From contig JAAYRU010000046.1 of NCBI GenBank assembly GCA_012518615.1, positions 1 to 54,362 of the forward strand: a stretch of 54,362 nt of DNA, given 5' to 3'. Source of the DNA: Christensenellaceae bacterium. GTDB taxonomy: Bacteria > Bacillota > Clostridia > Christensenellales > Aristaeellaceae. The notes beneath the pieces are model-generated. The model searched no databases, was not told where the DNA came from, and saw only the letters and a list, made by a program, of their open reading frames with translations. Position 1 is the first letter of the stretch. The number at the start of each line of letters is the position of its first letter. Made by a program: the position numbers and the translations under genes. Below are positions 33,208-41,700 of this stretch, piece after piece.

Positions 33208-34068
33208 ATGTCTATAAACTGGTATCCTGGGCATATGGCAAAATCGAAGCGCAAATTGATAGAGCAATTAAAGCAGGTACATGCGCTTGTAGAGCTTTGC
33301 GATGCGAGGATACCCGTTTCAAGCCGCAACCCGGAGCTAAATTCTCTTTCAAAAAATAAGCCAAGGGTACTGGTGCTAAACAAGGCGGATTTGGCAGACC
33401 CTGCAAAAACCCAGCTTTGGCTAAGGTACTTCAATAGCCTTGGTGAAAAGGCTATTGCAATACAGGCAAATAATCCAAGCAGCGCAAAGAAAACAAGGCT
33501 TGCGATAAACGATGCGCTTAAAGGTGAAGCCCAACGCCTTAAACAAAAGGGAATAAACAAAACCTTAAGGCTTATGGTTATAGGTGTGCCTAATGTAGGC
33601 AAGAGTACATTTATAAATTCTCTCACGGGAAGTACTTCACTTAGAGCTGAGGACCGCCCGGGTATAACGCGCGCTCCTCAGTGGGTTAAGATGAGTGAGG
33701 ATATTTCCATATTAGATACACCCGGTATGCTATGGCCTAAGCTTGAAGACCAGAGGGCTGCAAAGCGTCTTGCATATATAGCCGCTATTGGAGAAGGCGC
33801 TATAGATGCATACGCCCTATGCCTTGAACTTATAGATGAACTTATGAGCGTTTCGCCTATGAGCCTTATTAGCCGCTATAAGCTAGATAATGCTAAAATG
33901 TCCGCAGAGGAAATGCTGCATGCTATATGTAAATCGCGCGGCTTTTTGCTGCCCGGTGTTGAACTAGATATAGATAGGGCTGTCAGTACCGTATTAAATG
34001 AATTTAGGGATGGGCGTATAGGCAAAATAACCCTTGAAATTCCGGAGGAAATACTTGATAAGGAATAA
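33208..34068 (+). CDS. rbgA: Ribosome biogenesis GTPase RbgA (YlqF)
   Basis: The 286-residue circularly permuted GTPase is needed for late assembly of the 50S subunit. The motif order is permuted: NKADL (G4) at about 59, then GVPNVGKST (G1) at about 127, then DTPGMLWPK (G3) at about 172. The C-terminal ANTAR-like RNA-binding part is present (about 210-286). GAGGAGATGAAGC precedes the ATG. It is the first gene of an 11-gene plus-strand operon in the usual Firmicute order. Confidence 0.95.
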   Translation: MSINWYPGHMAKSKRKLIEQLKQVHALVELCDARIPVSSRNPELNSLSKNKPRVLVLNKADLADPAKTQLWLRYFNSLGEKAIAIQANNPSSAKKTRLAINDALKGEAQRLKQKGINKTLRLMVIGVPNVGKSTFINSLTGSTSLRAEDRPGITRAPQWVKMSEDISILDTPGMLWPKLEDQRAAKRLAYIAAIGEGAIDAYALCLELIDELMSVSPMSLISRYKLDNAKMSAEEMLHAICKSRGFLLPGVELDIDRAVSTVLNEFRDGRIGKITLEIPEEILDKE

Positions 34069-34069
34069 T

Positions 34070-34663
34070 ATGCAGCTTGCTGAGGAGCTGCTTGCGTTTG
34101 ATAAGGCTTACGGTATAAGCCAAATTGCAGGTATAGATGAGGCGGGAAGAGGTCCGCTTGCAGGTCCCGTAACGGCGGCATGTGTAATTATGCCGCTTGA
34201 GAGCGCCATTCCTTATGTAAATGATTCTAAAAAGCTATCAGAAAAGCGCAGGGAAATACTGTTTGAAGAGATAATAAAAAGTGCGCTGTATGTAGATATA
34301 TGCAGTATACCGCCTGAAACTATTGACGAAATAAACATACTTAACGCCACTAGGATTGCTATGGAGGGAGCAGCGGAAAAGTGTAGTGCAGAGCTGTTTT
34401 TGGTAGATTATATAGAGGGGCTAAAACTCCCGGGTAAAATAGAAGCAATAGTTAAAGGGGACGCAAAATCCTACAATATTGCCTGTGCGGGTATAGTGGC
34501 AAAGGTATCAAGAGATAGATATATGAGGGGTGTAGATAAGCTGTACCCGGAATACGGGTTTGCGCGCCATAAGGGCTATGGAACAAAGGCGCATATAGAG
34601 GCTATAAGAAAGCATGGTTCATCTCCCATACACCGAAGGAGCTTTATTACGAAATTTACATGA
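34070..34663 (+). CDS. rnhB: Ribonuclease HII
   Basis: The 197-residue nuclease removes ribonucleotides from DNA-RNA hybrids. It has GIDEAGRGPLAGPV (catalytic Asp-Glu), Asp in FLVDY and KGDAKSYNIACAGIVAKVSRD. The start at 34070 directly follows the rbgA stop and has AAGGA 5 bases upstream; a longer frame would overlap rbgA. It ends in an ATGA overlap with yraN. Confidence 0.95.
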   Translation: MQLAEELLAFDKAYGISQIAGIDEAGRGPLAGPVTAACVIMPLESAIPYVNDSKKLSEKRREILFEEIIKSALYVDICSIPPETIDEINILNATRIAMEGAAEKCSAELFLVDYIEGLKLPGKIEAIVKGDAKSYNIACAGIVAKVSRDRYMRGVDKLYPEYGFARHKGYGTKAHIEAIRKHGSSPIHRRSFITKFT

Positions 34664-35001
34664 AAAAATCAACTGATATAGGACTCGTGGGTGAGAAAAA
34701 AGCCTGTGAATACCTTGTAGATATGGGCTATGAAATAATTAACACAAGATACCGCGCAAAAGGCGGAGAGGTTGATATCGTAGCAAAGGATGGGGATATT
34801 ATATGTTTTATAGAGGTAAAGTATCGCCCTGATGAAAGGCTTGGTGAAGCTTATAGCAGTGTAGATGATGATAAGCGCCGCAGAGTGCGAAGCGCGGCAA
34901 GGCAGTACATGTTGGAAAACAATATTAAATGTAAACAGCGTTTTGATATTATAGAAATAACTCGTGCCGGTATATGGCATATGAAGGGCGGAAAAGCATG
35001 A
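34660..35001 (+). CDS. yraN: YraN/UPF0102 family protein
   Basis: The 113-residue protein has a restriction endonuclease-like fold: GEKKACEYLVDMGYEIINTRYR, then the PD-(D/E)XK-like GEVDIVAKDGDIICFIEVKYR with Asp, Glu and Lys in place. The conserved family has no settled function, with roles in DNA processing or recombination proposed. It overlaps rnhB by 4 bases and the next gene by 4. Confidence 0.92.
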   Translation: MKKSTDIGLVGEKKACEYLVDMGYEIINTRYRAKGGEVDIVAKDGDIICFIEVKYRPDERLGEAYSSVDDDKRRRVRSAARQYMLENNIKCKQRFDIIEITRAGIWHMKGGKA

Positions 35002-38000
35002 AGATAAATAAAAAAACATGGATAATAGCCATTGTAACTTTGGTAATGCTTTTAGCTGCGTTTTATGTAATTAAACCTAAAGATAAACCTGAATACAATA
35101 AAAACATACTTCAAAATAGCGGCTTTGAGCAGCTGGACGATAGCGGAATGCCCAAATACTGGGGCACTGAAGCCTATATACCAACAATAGGCGTAAGCGA
35201 ATATTTTGTTTCAGAAGGTGAAGACGGCAACTCTGTCGGCATAGTAAACCATGAAGAAAACGACGCGCGCTTTATGCAGAGAGTAAAGGTATTGCCAAAC
35301 ACCGTGTACTGTTTAAAGGGCGATGTAAAGGCATATGCCGAGGGCGGCAGGGGAGCCAACCTGTCTATTGAGGGCGTGTATGTGTTCTCTGAAAGCGTAT
35401 ATGAAAGCGATGAATGGAACACCGTATATATGTACGGTAGAACAGGCTCAAAGCAAACTGAAATCACTGTATTTGCAAGGCTTGGAGGGTATAGCGGGGA
35501 AAGCATAGGTGAAGCAGGTTTTGACAATGTAGAGCTTTTTGCTGTGGATAAGGTGCCTGAGGGCGAGCTTGTGCAGTCGTGGGAAATACCCGAAACAAAA
35601 GCGGAAACTCCATTAGATAGCGATAATGGCAATCCCGCTTGGTCTTGGATGCTTATAATAATGCTTATATATTGCGCCTTTACATATAAGCTCATGAAAA
35701 AGACCGCTACTTGGGAAATTAAGCATATAAAAAAGCCAATAGGCATAATATTGCTTATAGCGCTATCAGCACTTGCTAGAATAATAGTAGCGTTAACTGT
35801 AAAAGGCTACAGCGTTGATATAGGCTGCTTTACAGCATGGGCAAACCATATGGCAAGCGTTGGACCAAGTAACTTTTATTTAACAGAAATGTATGCGGAC
35901 TATCCCCCCGGTTATATGCTAATACTATGGCCAATTGGGGAAATAGGCAGGTTTTTAGGCACGGGCGCTACAGAATTTATGGTAAAACTGCCGCCTATAA
36001 TAAGTGATTTATTTATTGTATACATAATATATAAGCTTTCGTGTAAAACGGGTTTTAGCGAAACAAAATCGCTCGCATTATCCGCTCTATATGCATTTAA
36101 TCCCGTAAGCATAATAATAGGCAGCGCTTGGGGGCAGGTGGATAGCGTTCTTACATTGTTCATACTGCTTGTGGTTATATTTGCTGCAAAAGGCAAGTGG
36201 AGTATAGCGCTGCCACTATACATGTTATCTGTACTTATTAAGCCTCAGGCGCTAATGTTTGGACCATTGGGGCTGGTTGCCTTTATATGGGATATATACA
36301 AAAACCGCGATACGCGCGCAAAGGAAGCGATAAAGGGGCTTATATTTGCGCTTATTGCGGCGGTAGTTGCAATACTTCCCTTTCAGCTTAATCAAAAAGG
36401 TATAGGCTGGCTTATAGAACTCTACACAGGCACTATGACTCTCTATTCCGGCATTACTGTAAATGCAACCAACCTTTACCATCTGTTTGGGATTAACTGG
36501 TTACCTGCGAATAATGCTGCAAGCATAGTTGTAAGGCTTATTACTCCATTAGGTATAATACTGCCTGCCGCTCTTTACATATATAGGAAGAAAGATATTT
36601 TAAAAGAGTATGAAAATAAAAAGACGCTAATGCTTACGCTTGCAGCTGCGCTTATACCTCTTGCGATAATAGTATTTGCGCCTGTAACACTGCTTCACAC
36701 AGGCTATCTTATGATGGCATCATCTTTTATAATAATTACCGCGCTATATATACGCAAAAATGATATAGGCTGGCTGCCATTTTTTGGAGCGCTTATACTA
36801 ATAATGTTCTCTACATACGGCGCTATGATGCACGAGCGTTATATGTTCCCAGCTCTAGTGCTGCTCATATTATTTTCTCTTCGCTTTAGGGATAAAAGGC
36901 TGCTGGTGCTAATACTTTTACTATCGCTTGTGCTGTTTATGAATGTAGGCATAGTGCTTGATAGGTCCATACGCATAGGCGGTGCAGAGGGGCATTTGCA
37001 CGCTCCGCACTTTAATATTTTGAGTGATTCTGTATTCGCGGAGTATATTAACTCTATAATATGGGTGATTACCGCTGGTTTTGCGCTGTATATTGGCTTT
37101 GTATTCAGCGAGAAAAATGCAGTTGCGGTAGGGCTTACCTTAGATAAATATGAGGAAACGCAAAAAGTATCAAGCGATGAGTATTATTTATCATCACTTA
37201 ATAAAAAAAGCAGAATACCAAGGCTGGATAAGAAGGACATAGCCATAATACTTTGTGTTACGCTTATATATAACATAGTTGCGCTTGCGGATTTGGGCAG
37301 CAAGGAAGCCCCTCAAAACCCCTTTATTTCAACTGAGAGGGGAGAAACAGTGGTGTTTGATTTAGGTAAGGAGCGCTGCTTTGAAGTGCTGTACTACCCC
37401 GGTATACACTGGGATAGCAACAATACATTTATAATATCTTCAGGCAATAGCCTAGATGATTTAAAGCCTTACCATGCAAAGGCGTACCCCGGTGATTGCT
37501 TTACATGGATAAAACAAAACACTGTGGCTGATGAATATGCTACCCCTATGGCTTTTTCAGGAAGCCCTGTTATACATAATGGAAGGTATATTAGCATAAA
37601 GGCAGAAAAAATAGGCTTATATATATATGAGATTATGCTTGTAGACACCGAAACTAGGGAGAAAATAACTCCAACGCTTATAAGCGGCAATGGAGCAAAC
37701 TTAATAGACGAGCAGGGAGTGCTGGAAGCTGCGCCTACATGGCGAAACAGCATGTATTTTGACGAAATATACCACGCGCGTACAGGTCTTGAGCAACTTA
37801 ACTCTTTAAGGCACGAGGAGCCAAGTGCTATATACGAGGTATCTCACCCGCCTCTTGGCAAGGTGTTTATGACATTATCCATAGCCATATTCGGAATGAC
37901 GCCATTTGGCTGGCGTTTGCCGGGTGCGCTTGCGGGCGTGCTTATGCTGCCGGGTATGTATATGATAGGCAGGCTATTTACAAAGAGGAGATACCTTGCC

Positions 38001-39041
38001 ACCCTTCCTATGCTACTTATGGCTTTTGACTGTATGCATTTTACCCAAACCCGCATTGCAACCATAGATAGCTTTGTAACGCTTTTTATAATATGGTCTA
38101 CCTATTTTATGTTCCGCTATGCGTTTCTAAATGTATATGAGCTTCCTTTCCGTAAGTGTCTATTACCACTTGCGTTAAGCGGTATATTTATGGGTCTTGC
38201 ATGTGCAAGCAAGTGGACGGGCTGTTATGCTGGTATTGGACTTGCGGTTATATTCTTTATTAGCTTATACAGGCAAATACGCCAAGGTGTTGCAGCCGAA
38301 AATGCGCTAAAAAATGGGAAAACAAATCCTGTATATGAAAGCGCCGCTAACACTTGGAAAAACCGCACTGTAAAAACACTGCTGTATTGCGTGCTGTTTT
38401 TTGTAATAATACCTCTAATTATATATTATATATCTTTCTACCCTGCTTTTGCTTCAAGTGTTGATGGGCTTACCATAGAAAAAGTGCACAGGGCTAATAT
38501 AAGCATGTACAACTATCATTCGGCTCCGGGCAGGGGAGCAGACCACCCATTCGCTTCTAAGTGGTACATGTGGCCGCTATCTCAAAAGCCTATGTATTAC
38601 TACTCCGCCCCGAGGATAGACGGCACAGGCAGCGCAATATGGGCGTTTGGTAATCCTGCGGTATGGTGGGTAAGTACAGCTGCGCTCATAGCAATAATAT
38701 TGTTTATGATAGTTAATGTAATCCGTGGCAAAAGCAAAGTATCAAGGCGAGCAGTGTTTATACTTATAGCTTATTTTGCACAGTACCTGCCTTGGTGCTT
38801 GGTGCCGCGCGGTACGTACATATACCACTATTTCCCTGCGACACCATTTGCCATTATGGCTATAGCTTACCTGCTAGATAGAATTTGGGATTATTACCCC
38901 AAAACATCAAGGGCTGTGGCAGTAGTTATAACGCTGATATCAGCGGTGTTATTCATAGGCTTTTTCCCGTATATAAGCGGAACTAGGGTAAGCACTTTTT
39001 GGCTTGATGCTATGCGCTGGTTCCCGGGGATATACTACTAA
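34998..39041 (+). CDS. Fused double GT-C glycosyltransferase (Gpi18-like + PMT-like)
   Basis: The 1347-residue membrane protein has TM1 at about 8-24, then an extracytoplasmic beta-rich carbohydrate-binding-like domain (about 34-186, NILQNSGFEQLDDSGMPKYW start). A first GT-C module (about 215-710) has VDIGCF (Asp274), YADYPPGY (Asp301), AWGQVDSVL and MMHERYMFP, resembling Gpi18/GT87-type mannosyltransferases. A soluble beta domain follows (about 760-890). A second GT-C module (about 905-1347) has YFDEIYHAR (Asp922-Glu923), SHPPLGK and RIATIDSF of the PMT (GT39) family. Both would use polyprenyl-phosphate sugars to glycosylate exported proteins or wall polymers. Start at ATGA overlap with yraN. 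The fusion and its place in this operon are unusual. Confidence 0.85.
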   Translation: MKINKKTWIIAIVTLVMLLAAFYVIKPKDKPEYNKNILQNSGFEQLDDSGMPKYWGTEAYIPTIGVSEYFVSEGEDGNSVGIVNHEENDARFMQRVKVLPNTVYCLKGDVKAYAEGGRGANLSIEGVYVFSESVYESDEWNTVYMYGRTGSKQTEITVFARLGGYSGESIGEAGFDNVELFAVDKVPEGELVQSWEIPETKAETPLDSDNGNPAWSWMLIIMLIYCAFTYKLMKKTATWEIKHIKKPIGIILLIALSALARIIVALTVKGYSVDIGCFTAWANHMASVGPSNFYLTEMYADYPPGYMLILWPIGEIGRFLGTGATEFMVKLPPIISDLFIVYIIYKLSCKTGFSETKSLALSALYAFNPVSIIIGSAWGQVDSVLTLFILLVVIFAAKGKWSIALPLYMLSVLIKPQALMFGPLGLVAFIWDIYKNRDTRAKEAIKGLIFALIAAVVAILPFQLNQKGIGWLIELYTGTMTLYSGITVNATNLYHLFGINWLPANNAASIVVRLITPLGIILPAALYIYRKKDILKEYENKKTLMLTLAAALIPLAIIVFAPVTLLHTGYLMMASSFIIITALYIRKNDIGWLPFFGALILIMFSTYGAMMHERYMFPALVLLILFSLRFRDKRLLVLILLLSLVLFMNVGIVLDRSIRIGGAEGHLHAPHFNILSDSVFAEYINSIIWVITAGFALYIGFVFSEKNAVAVGLTLDKYEETQKVSSDEYYLSSLNKKSRIPRLDKKDIAIILCVTLIYNIVALADLGSKEAPQNPFISTERGETVVFDLGKERCFEVLYYPGIHWDSNNTFIISSGNSLDDLKPYHAKAYPGDCFTWIKQNTVADEYATPMAFSGSPVIHNGRYISIKAEKIGLYIYEIMLVDTETREKITPTLISGNGANLIDEQGVLEAAPTWRNSMYFDEIYHARTGLEQLNSLRHEEPSAIYEVSHPPLGKVFMTLSIAIFGMTPFGWRLPGALAGVLMLPGMYMIGRLFTKRRYLATLPMLLMAFDCMHFTQTRIATIDSFVTLFIIWSTYFMFRYAFLNVYELPFRKCLLPLALSGIFMGLACASKWTGCYAGIGLAVIFFISLYRQIRQGVAAENALKNGKTNPVYESAANTWKNRTVKTLLYCVLFFVIIPLIIYYISFYPAFASSVDGLTIEKVHRANISMYNYHSAPGRGADHPFASKWYMWPLSQKPMYYYSAPRIDGTGSAIWAFGNPAVWWVSTAALIAIILFMIVNVIRGKSKVSRRAVFILIAYFAQYLPWCLVPRGTYIYHYFPATPFAIMAIAYLLDRIWDYYPKTSRAVAVVITLISAVLFIGFFPYISGTRVSTFWLDAMRWFPGIYY

Positions 39042-39051
39042 AGGAGGAAAT

Positions 39052-40611
39052 ATGCTGGCGAAAACCTTATGCTATGCGCTTGTTGGCGTTTCAGGCGTAC
39101 CTATAGATGTTCAGGCGTATGTAAGCGGAGGCAATCAGTTTCAGTTTACCATGGTTGGGCTTCCGGATACCGCTGTAAAAGAGAGCCGTGATAGGGTAGT
39201 CGCCGCAATAAAAAACAGCGGCTTTGCCATGCCCTATGGGCATACAACAGTAAACCTGTCGCCCGCAGATGTTAAGAAGGAAGGCACTGTTTTTGACCTT
39301 GCTATAGCCGTAGCCATAATACAGGCGACTAAGCAGATTAAAGCATATGATTTGCAGGATACGCTTATACTTGGCGAACTTGCGCTAGATGGAAGCTTAG
39401 TACCTGTGCAAGGAGTGCTGCCGCTTGTTATATCCGCAAAAGAGCGTGGCATAAACAAGGTACTATTACCATATATGAATGCGCCCGAAGTTGAAGCGGT
39501 TATGGGTATGCAGGTTTACCCTGCAAGAAATTTATACGAAGCTATGCAGCACTTGTCTGGAAATGCCCCAATACTTACGCAGGTGCAAAAAACATATGAA
39601 GAGTGTTTACAGAAGCAGCAAGAGCAGGCTTATGATTTAAGCCGTGTCAGGGGTCAGCAACAGGCTAAAAGGGCGCTTGAAGTTGCGGCTGCGGGCGGGC
39701 ATAATATACTTTTTGTAGGCGTTCCCGGCAGCGGTAAAACCATGCTTGCAAGGTGCTTGCCCGGCATACTCCCCCAGATGACTCAGGAAGAAGCCTTTGA
39801 AACCACCCGCATATATTCAGCCGCAGGTATGCTAGCTCCCGGAACAGGGCTTATGACTGTACGCCCTTTTCGCGCTCCGCACCATACTGCATCCGCCGCG
39901 GCTCTAATAGGCGGGGGTATAAACGCAAAACCGGGCGAAGTATCCCTAGCGCATAACGGGGTGCTGTTTTTAGATGAAATGCCCGAATACCCAAGGCGTG
40001 TGCTTGAAGCGCTGCGCCAGCCGCTTGAAGACGGCTATGCTAATGTATCAAGGGTTAGGGCGCACGCAAGGTATCTATCTAGGTGTATGCTTGTTGCAAG
40101 CATGAACCCCTGCCTCTGCGGTTATTTTGGAAGCAGAACAAGGGCTTGCCGCTGCGGAAGCAGAGATATACGCAAGTATTTAGACAGGATTTCAGGTCCA
40201 CTGCTGGATAGAATAGACATGCAAATAGAGGTTGATTCAGTACCGGTTGAAGAAATTTCCGCTAAGGCTACAGGCGAAGCAAGCGCTGAAGTTAGAGTAA
40301 GGGTTGAAAAAGCGCGTAAAATACAGCTTGAAAGGTTTAAAAACACTAACATATACTGCAATGCGCAGATGAACAATAAGCATATAGAGCAGTACGCCAA
40401 TGCAGATGACGAAGCTATGAAGTTTTTACATCAGGCAATAAAGAAATTCGCCCTCAGTATGCGTGCATATGGGAGAATAATAAAGCTTGCCCGCACCGTT
40501 GCGGATTTAAAAGGCAAGCCGAATATTGAGCTTGCTGACATGGCGGAAGCTGTGCAGTTTAGGATAATAGATTCAAAATACTGGGGAGCGGGCGATGATA
40601 TCACAAGATAA
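39052..40611 (+). CDS. comM: YifB/ComM-family Mg chelatase-like AAA+ ATPase
   Basis: The 519-residue protein has an N-terminal Lon-protease-like domain (about 1-170; GLPDTAVKESRDRV), an AAA+ core with Walker A GVPGSGKTML and Walker B GVLFLDEMPEY, and a C-terminal Mg-chelatase domain with ASMNPCLCGYFG. Gamma-proteobacterial ComM is a branch-migration helicase for natural transformation. The AAGGAGG site fixes the start at 39052. It is next to dprA, supporting a role in processing of incoming DNA. Confidence 0.93.
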   Translation: MLAKTLCYALVGVSGVPIDVQAYVSGGNQFQFTMVGLPDTAVKESRDRVVAAIKNSGFAMPYGHTTVNLSPADVKKEGTVFDLAIAVAIIQATKQIKAYDLQDTLILGELALDGSLVPVQGVLPLVISAKERGINKVLLPYMNAPEVEAVMGMQVYPARNLYEAMQHLSGNAPILTQVQKTYEECLQKQQEQAYDLSRVRGQQQAKRALEVAAAGGHNILFVGVPGSGKTMLARCLPGILPQMTQEEAFETTRIYSAAGMLAPGTGLMTVRPFRAPHHTASAAALIGGGINAKPGEVSLAHNGVLFLDEMPEYPRRVLEALRQPLEDGYANVSRVRAHARYLSRCMLVASMNPCLCGYFGSRTRACRCGSRDIRKYLDRISGPLLDRIDMQIEVDSVPVEEISAKATGEASAEVRVRVEKARKIQLERFKNTNIYCNAQMNNKHIEQYANADDEAMKFLHQAIKKFALSMRAYGRIIKLARTVADLKGKPNIELADMAEAVQFRIIDSKYWGAGDDITR

Positions 40612-41689
40612 GGCTGCAAGGCTGTGGCTTGCATATAGCGAAAGCTTAACATATAAGGGCAGGGAAAGGCTTATAGAGCTATACGGCTCTGCAATAGATG
40701 CATATAACAATCTATCATCAAACGAAGGGAATGTAATAGGCGCAAAAGCCTTTGATGAGCTGATTAGCTTAAAAGCAAAGGGGCTTGATTATTTTTATTT
40801 GGAGCTTGAAAAGGCTAAAGCTAAGGCGGTATTCCTTGGCGATGAAAATTACCCTTATATGTTAAAGGAAATTCAAGACCCGCCCGATGTGCTTTTTTAC
40901 TATGGCAATTTGCCGGGCGATGACTATAAAGCCATATCCATAGTAGGCTCAAGGAAGGATACACGCTATGGAAGTAAACAGGCTTTTTCTATTGCAAGGG
41001 ATTTAAGTTTATCAGGCGTTATAGTTGTGAGCGGGCTTGCATACGGTATAGACGCAGCCGCTCACAAGGGAGTAGTAGATAGCGGCGGGAAGACAATAGC
41101 GGTATTGGGTTCGGGTATAAAAAACATATACCCTAAGGACCATATACCTTTAGCCAGAGAAATAATTAAACTCGGCGGAGCAATAATAAGCGAATATCCG
41201 CTCTACTCAAAGCCGCTTGCATATCATTTCCCCGTTAGAAACCGTATAGTAAGCGGGCTTAGCCATGGGGTATTATTAATAGAAGCAAGGGAAAAGAGCG
41301 GCACTTTAATAACCGTAAGCCATGCGCTAAACCAAGGGCGGGAGGTATTTGCACTCCCCGGGCAGGTGGATGCCCCTGGCAGTCTTATACCACATAGCTT
41401 ACTTAGAGATGGCGCAAGGCTTGCTACCTGTGCTGATGATATTATAGAAGATATGGGCTGGGGAAATGCCGAAAATAAGGCAGATAATAGCCTTAATATA
41501 GAAGAGCTTAATTTGACAAACGAACAAGGAAAGATATATCATGCACTTTGCGTTGACTCGCTTAGTTTTGAAGAGCTGCTTGAAAAAACGCAGCTATCAG
41601 CATCAGAAGCGAATACGCATATCGTGATTATGCAGATGCAGGGCATAATAGAAGCTCTGCCGGGCGGTATGTACCGCCTTAACAATTAA
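40595..41689 (+). CDS. dprA: DNA-processing protein DprA
   Basis: The 364-residue single-strand DNA-binding protein loads RecA on DNA taken up by competence. The Rossmann-like core (about 100-310) contains ISIVGSRKDTRYG, VSGLAYGIDAAAHKG, AVLGSGIKNIYPKDH, SEYPLYSKPLAYHFPVRNRI-type sequence and REVFALPGQ. A winged-helix-like C-terminus follows. It overlaps comM by 17 bases. Confidence 0.95.
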   Translation: MISQDKAARLWLAYSESLTYKGRERLIELYGSAIDAYNNLSSNEGNVIGAKAFDELISLKAKGLDYFYLELEKAKAKAVFLGDENYPYMLKEIQDPPDVLFYYGNLPGDDYKAISIVGSRKDTRYGSKQAFSIARDLSLSGVIVVSGLAYGIDAAAHKGVVDSGGKTIAVLGSGIKNIYPKDHIPLAREIIKLGGAIISEYPLYSKPLAYHFPVRNRIVSGLSHGVLLIEAREKSGTLITVSHALNQGREVFALPGQVDAPGSLIPHSLLRDGARLATCADDIIEDMGWGNAENKADNSLNIEELNLTNEQGKIYHALCVDSLSFEELLEKTQLSASEANTHIVIMQMQGIIEALPGGMYRLNN

Positions 41690-41700
41690 AGGAGTATATA

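Noticed and set aside
34034..34069. Upstream start for ribonuclease HII
   Set aside because: The extra codons lie inside rbgA, and AAGGA is correctly spaced for the start at 34070.
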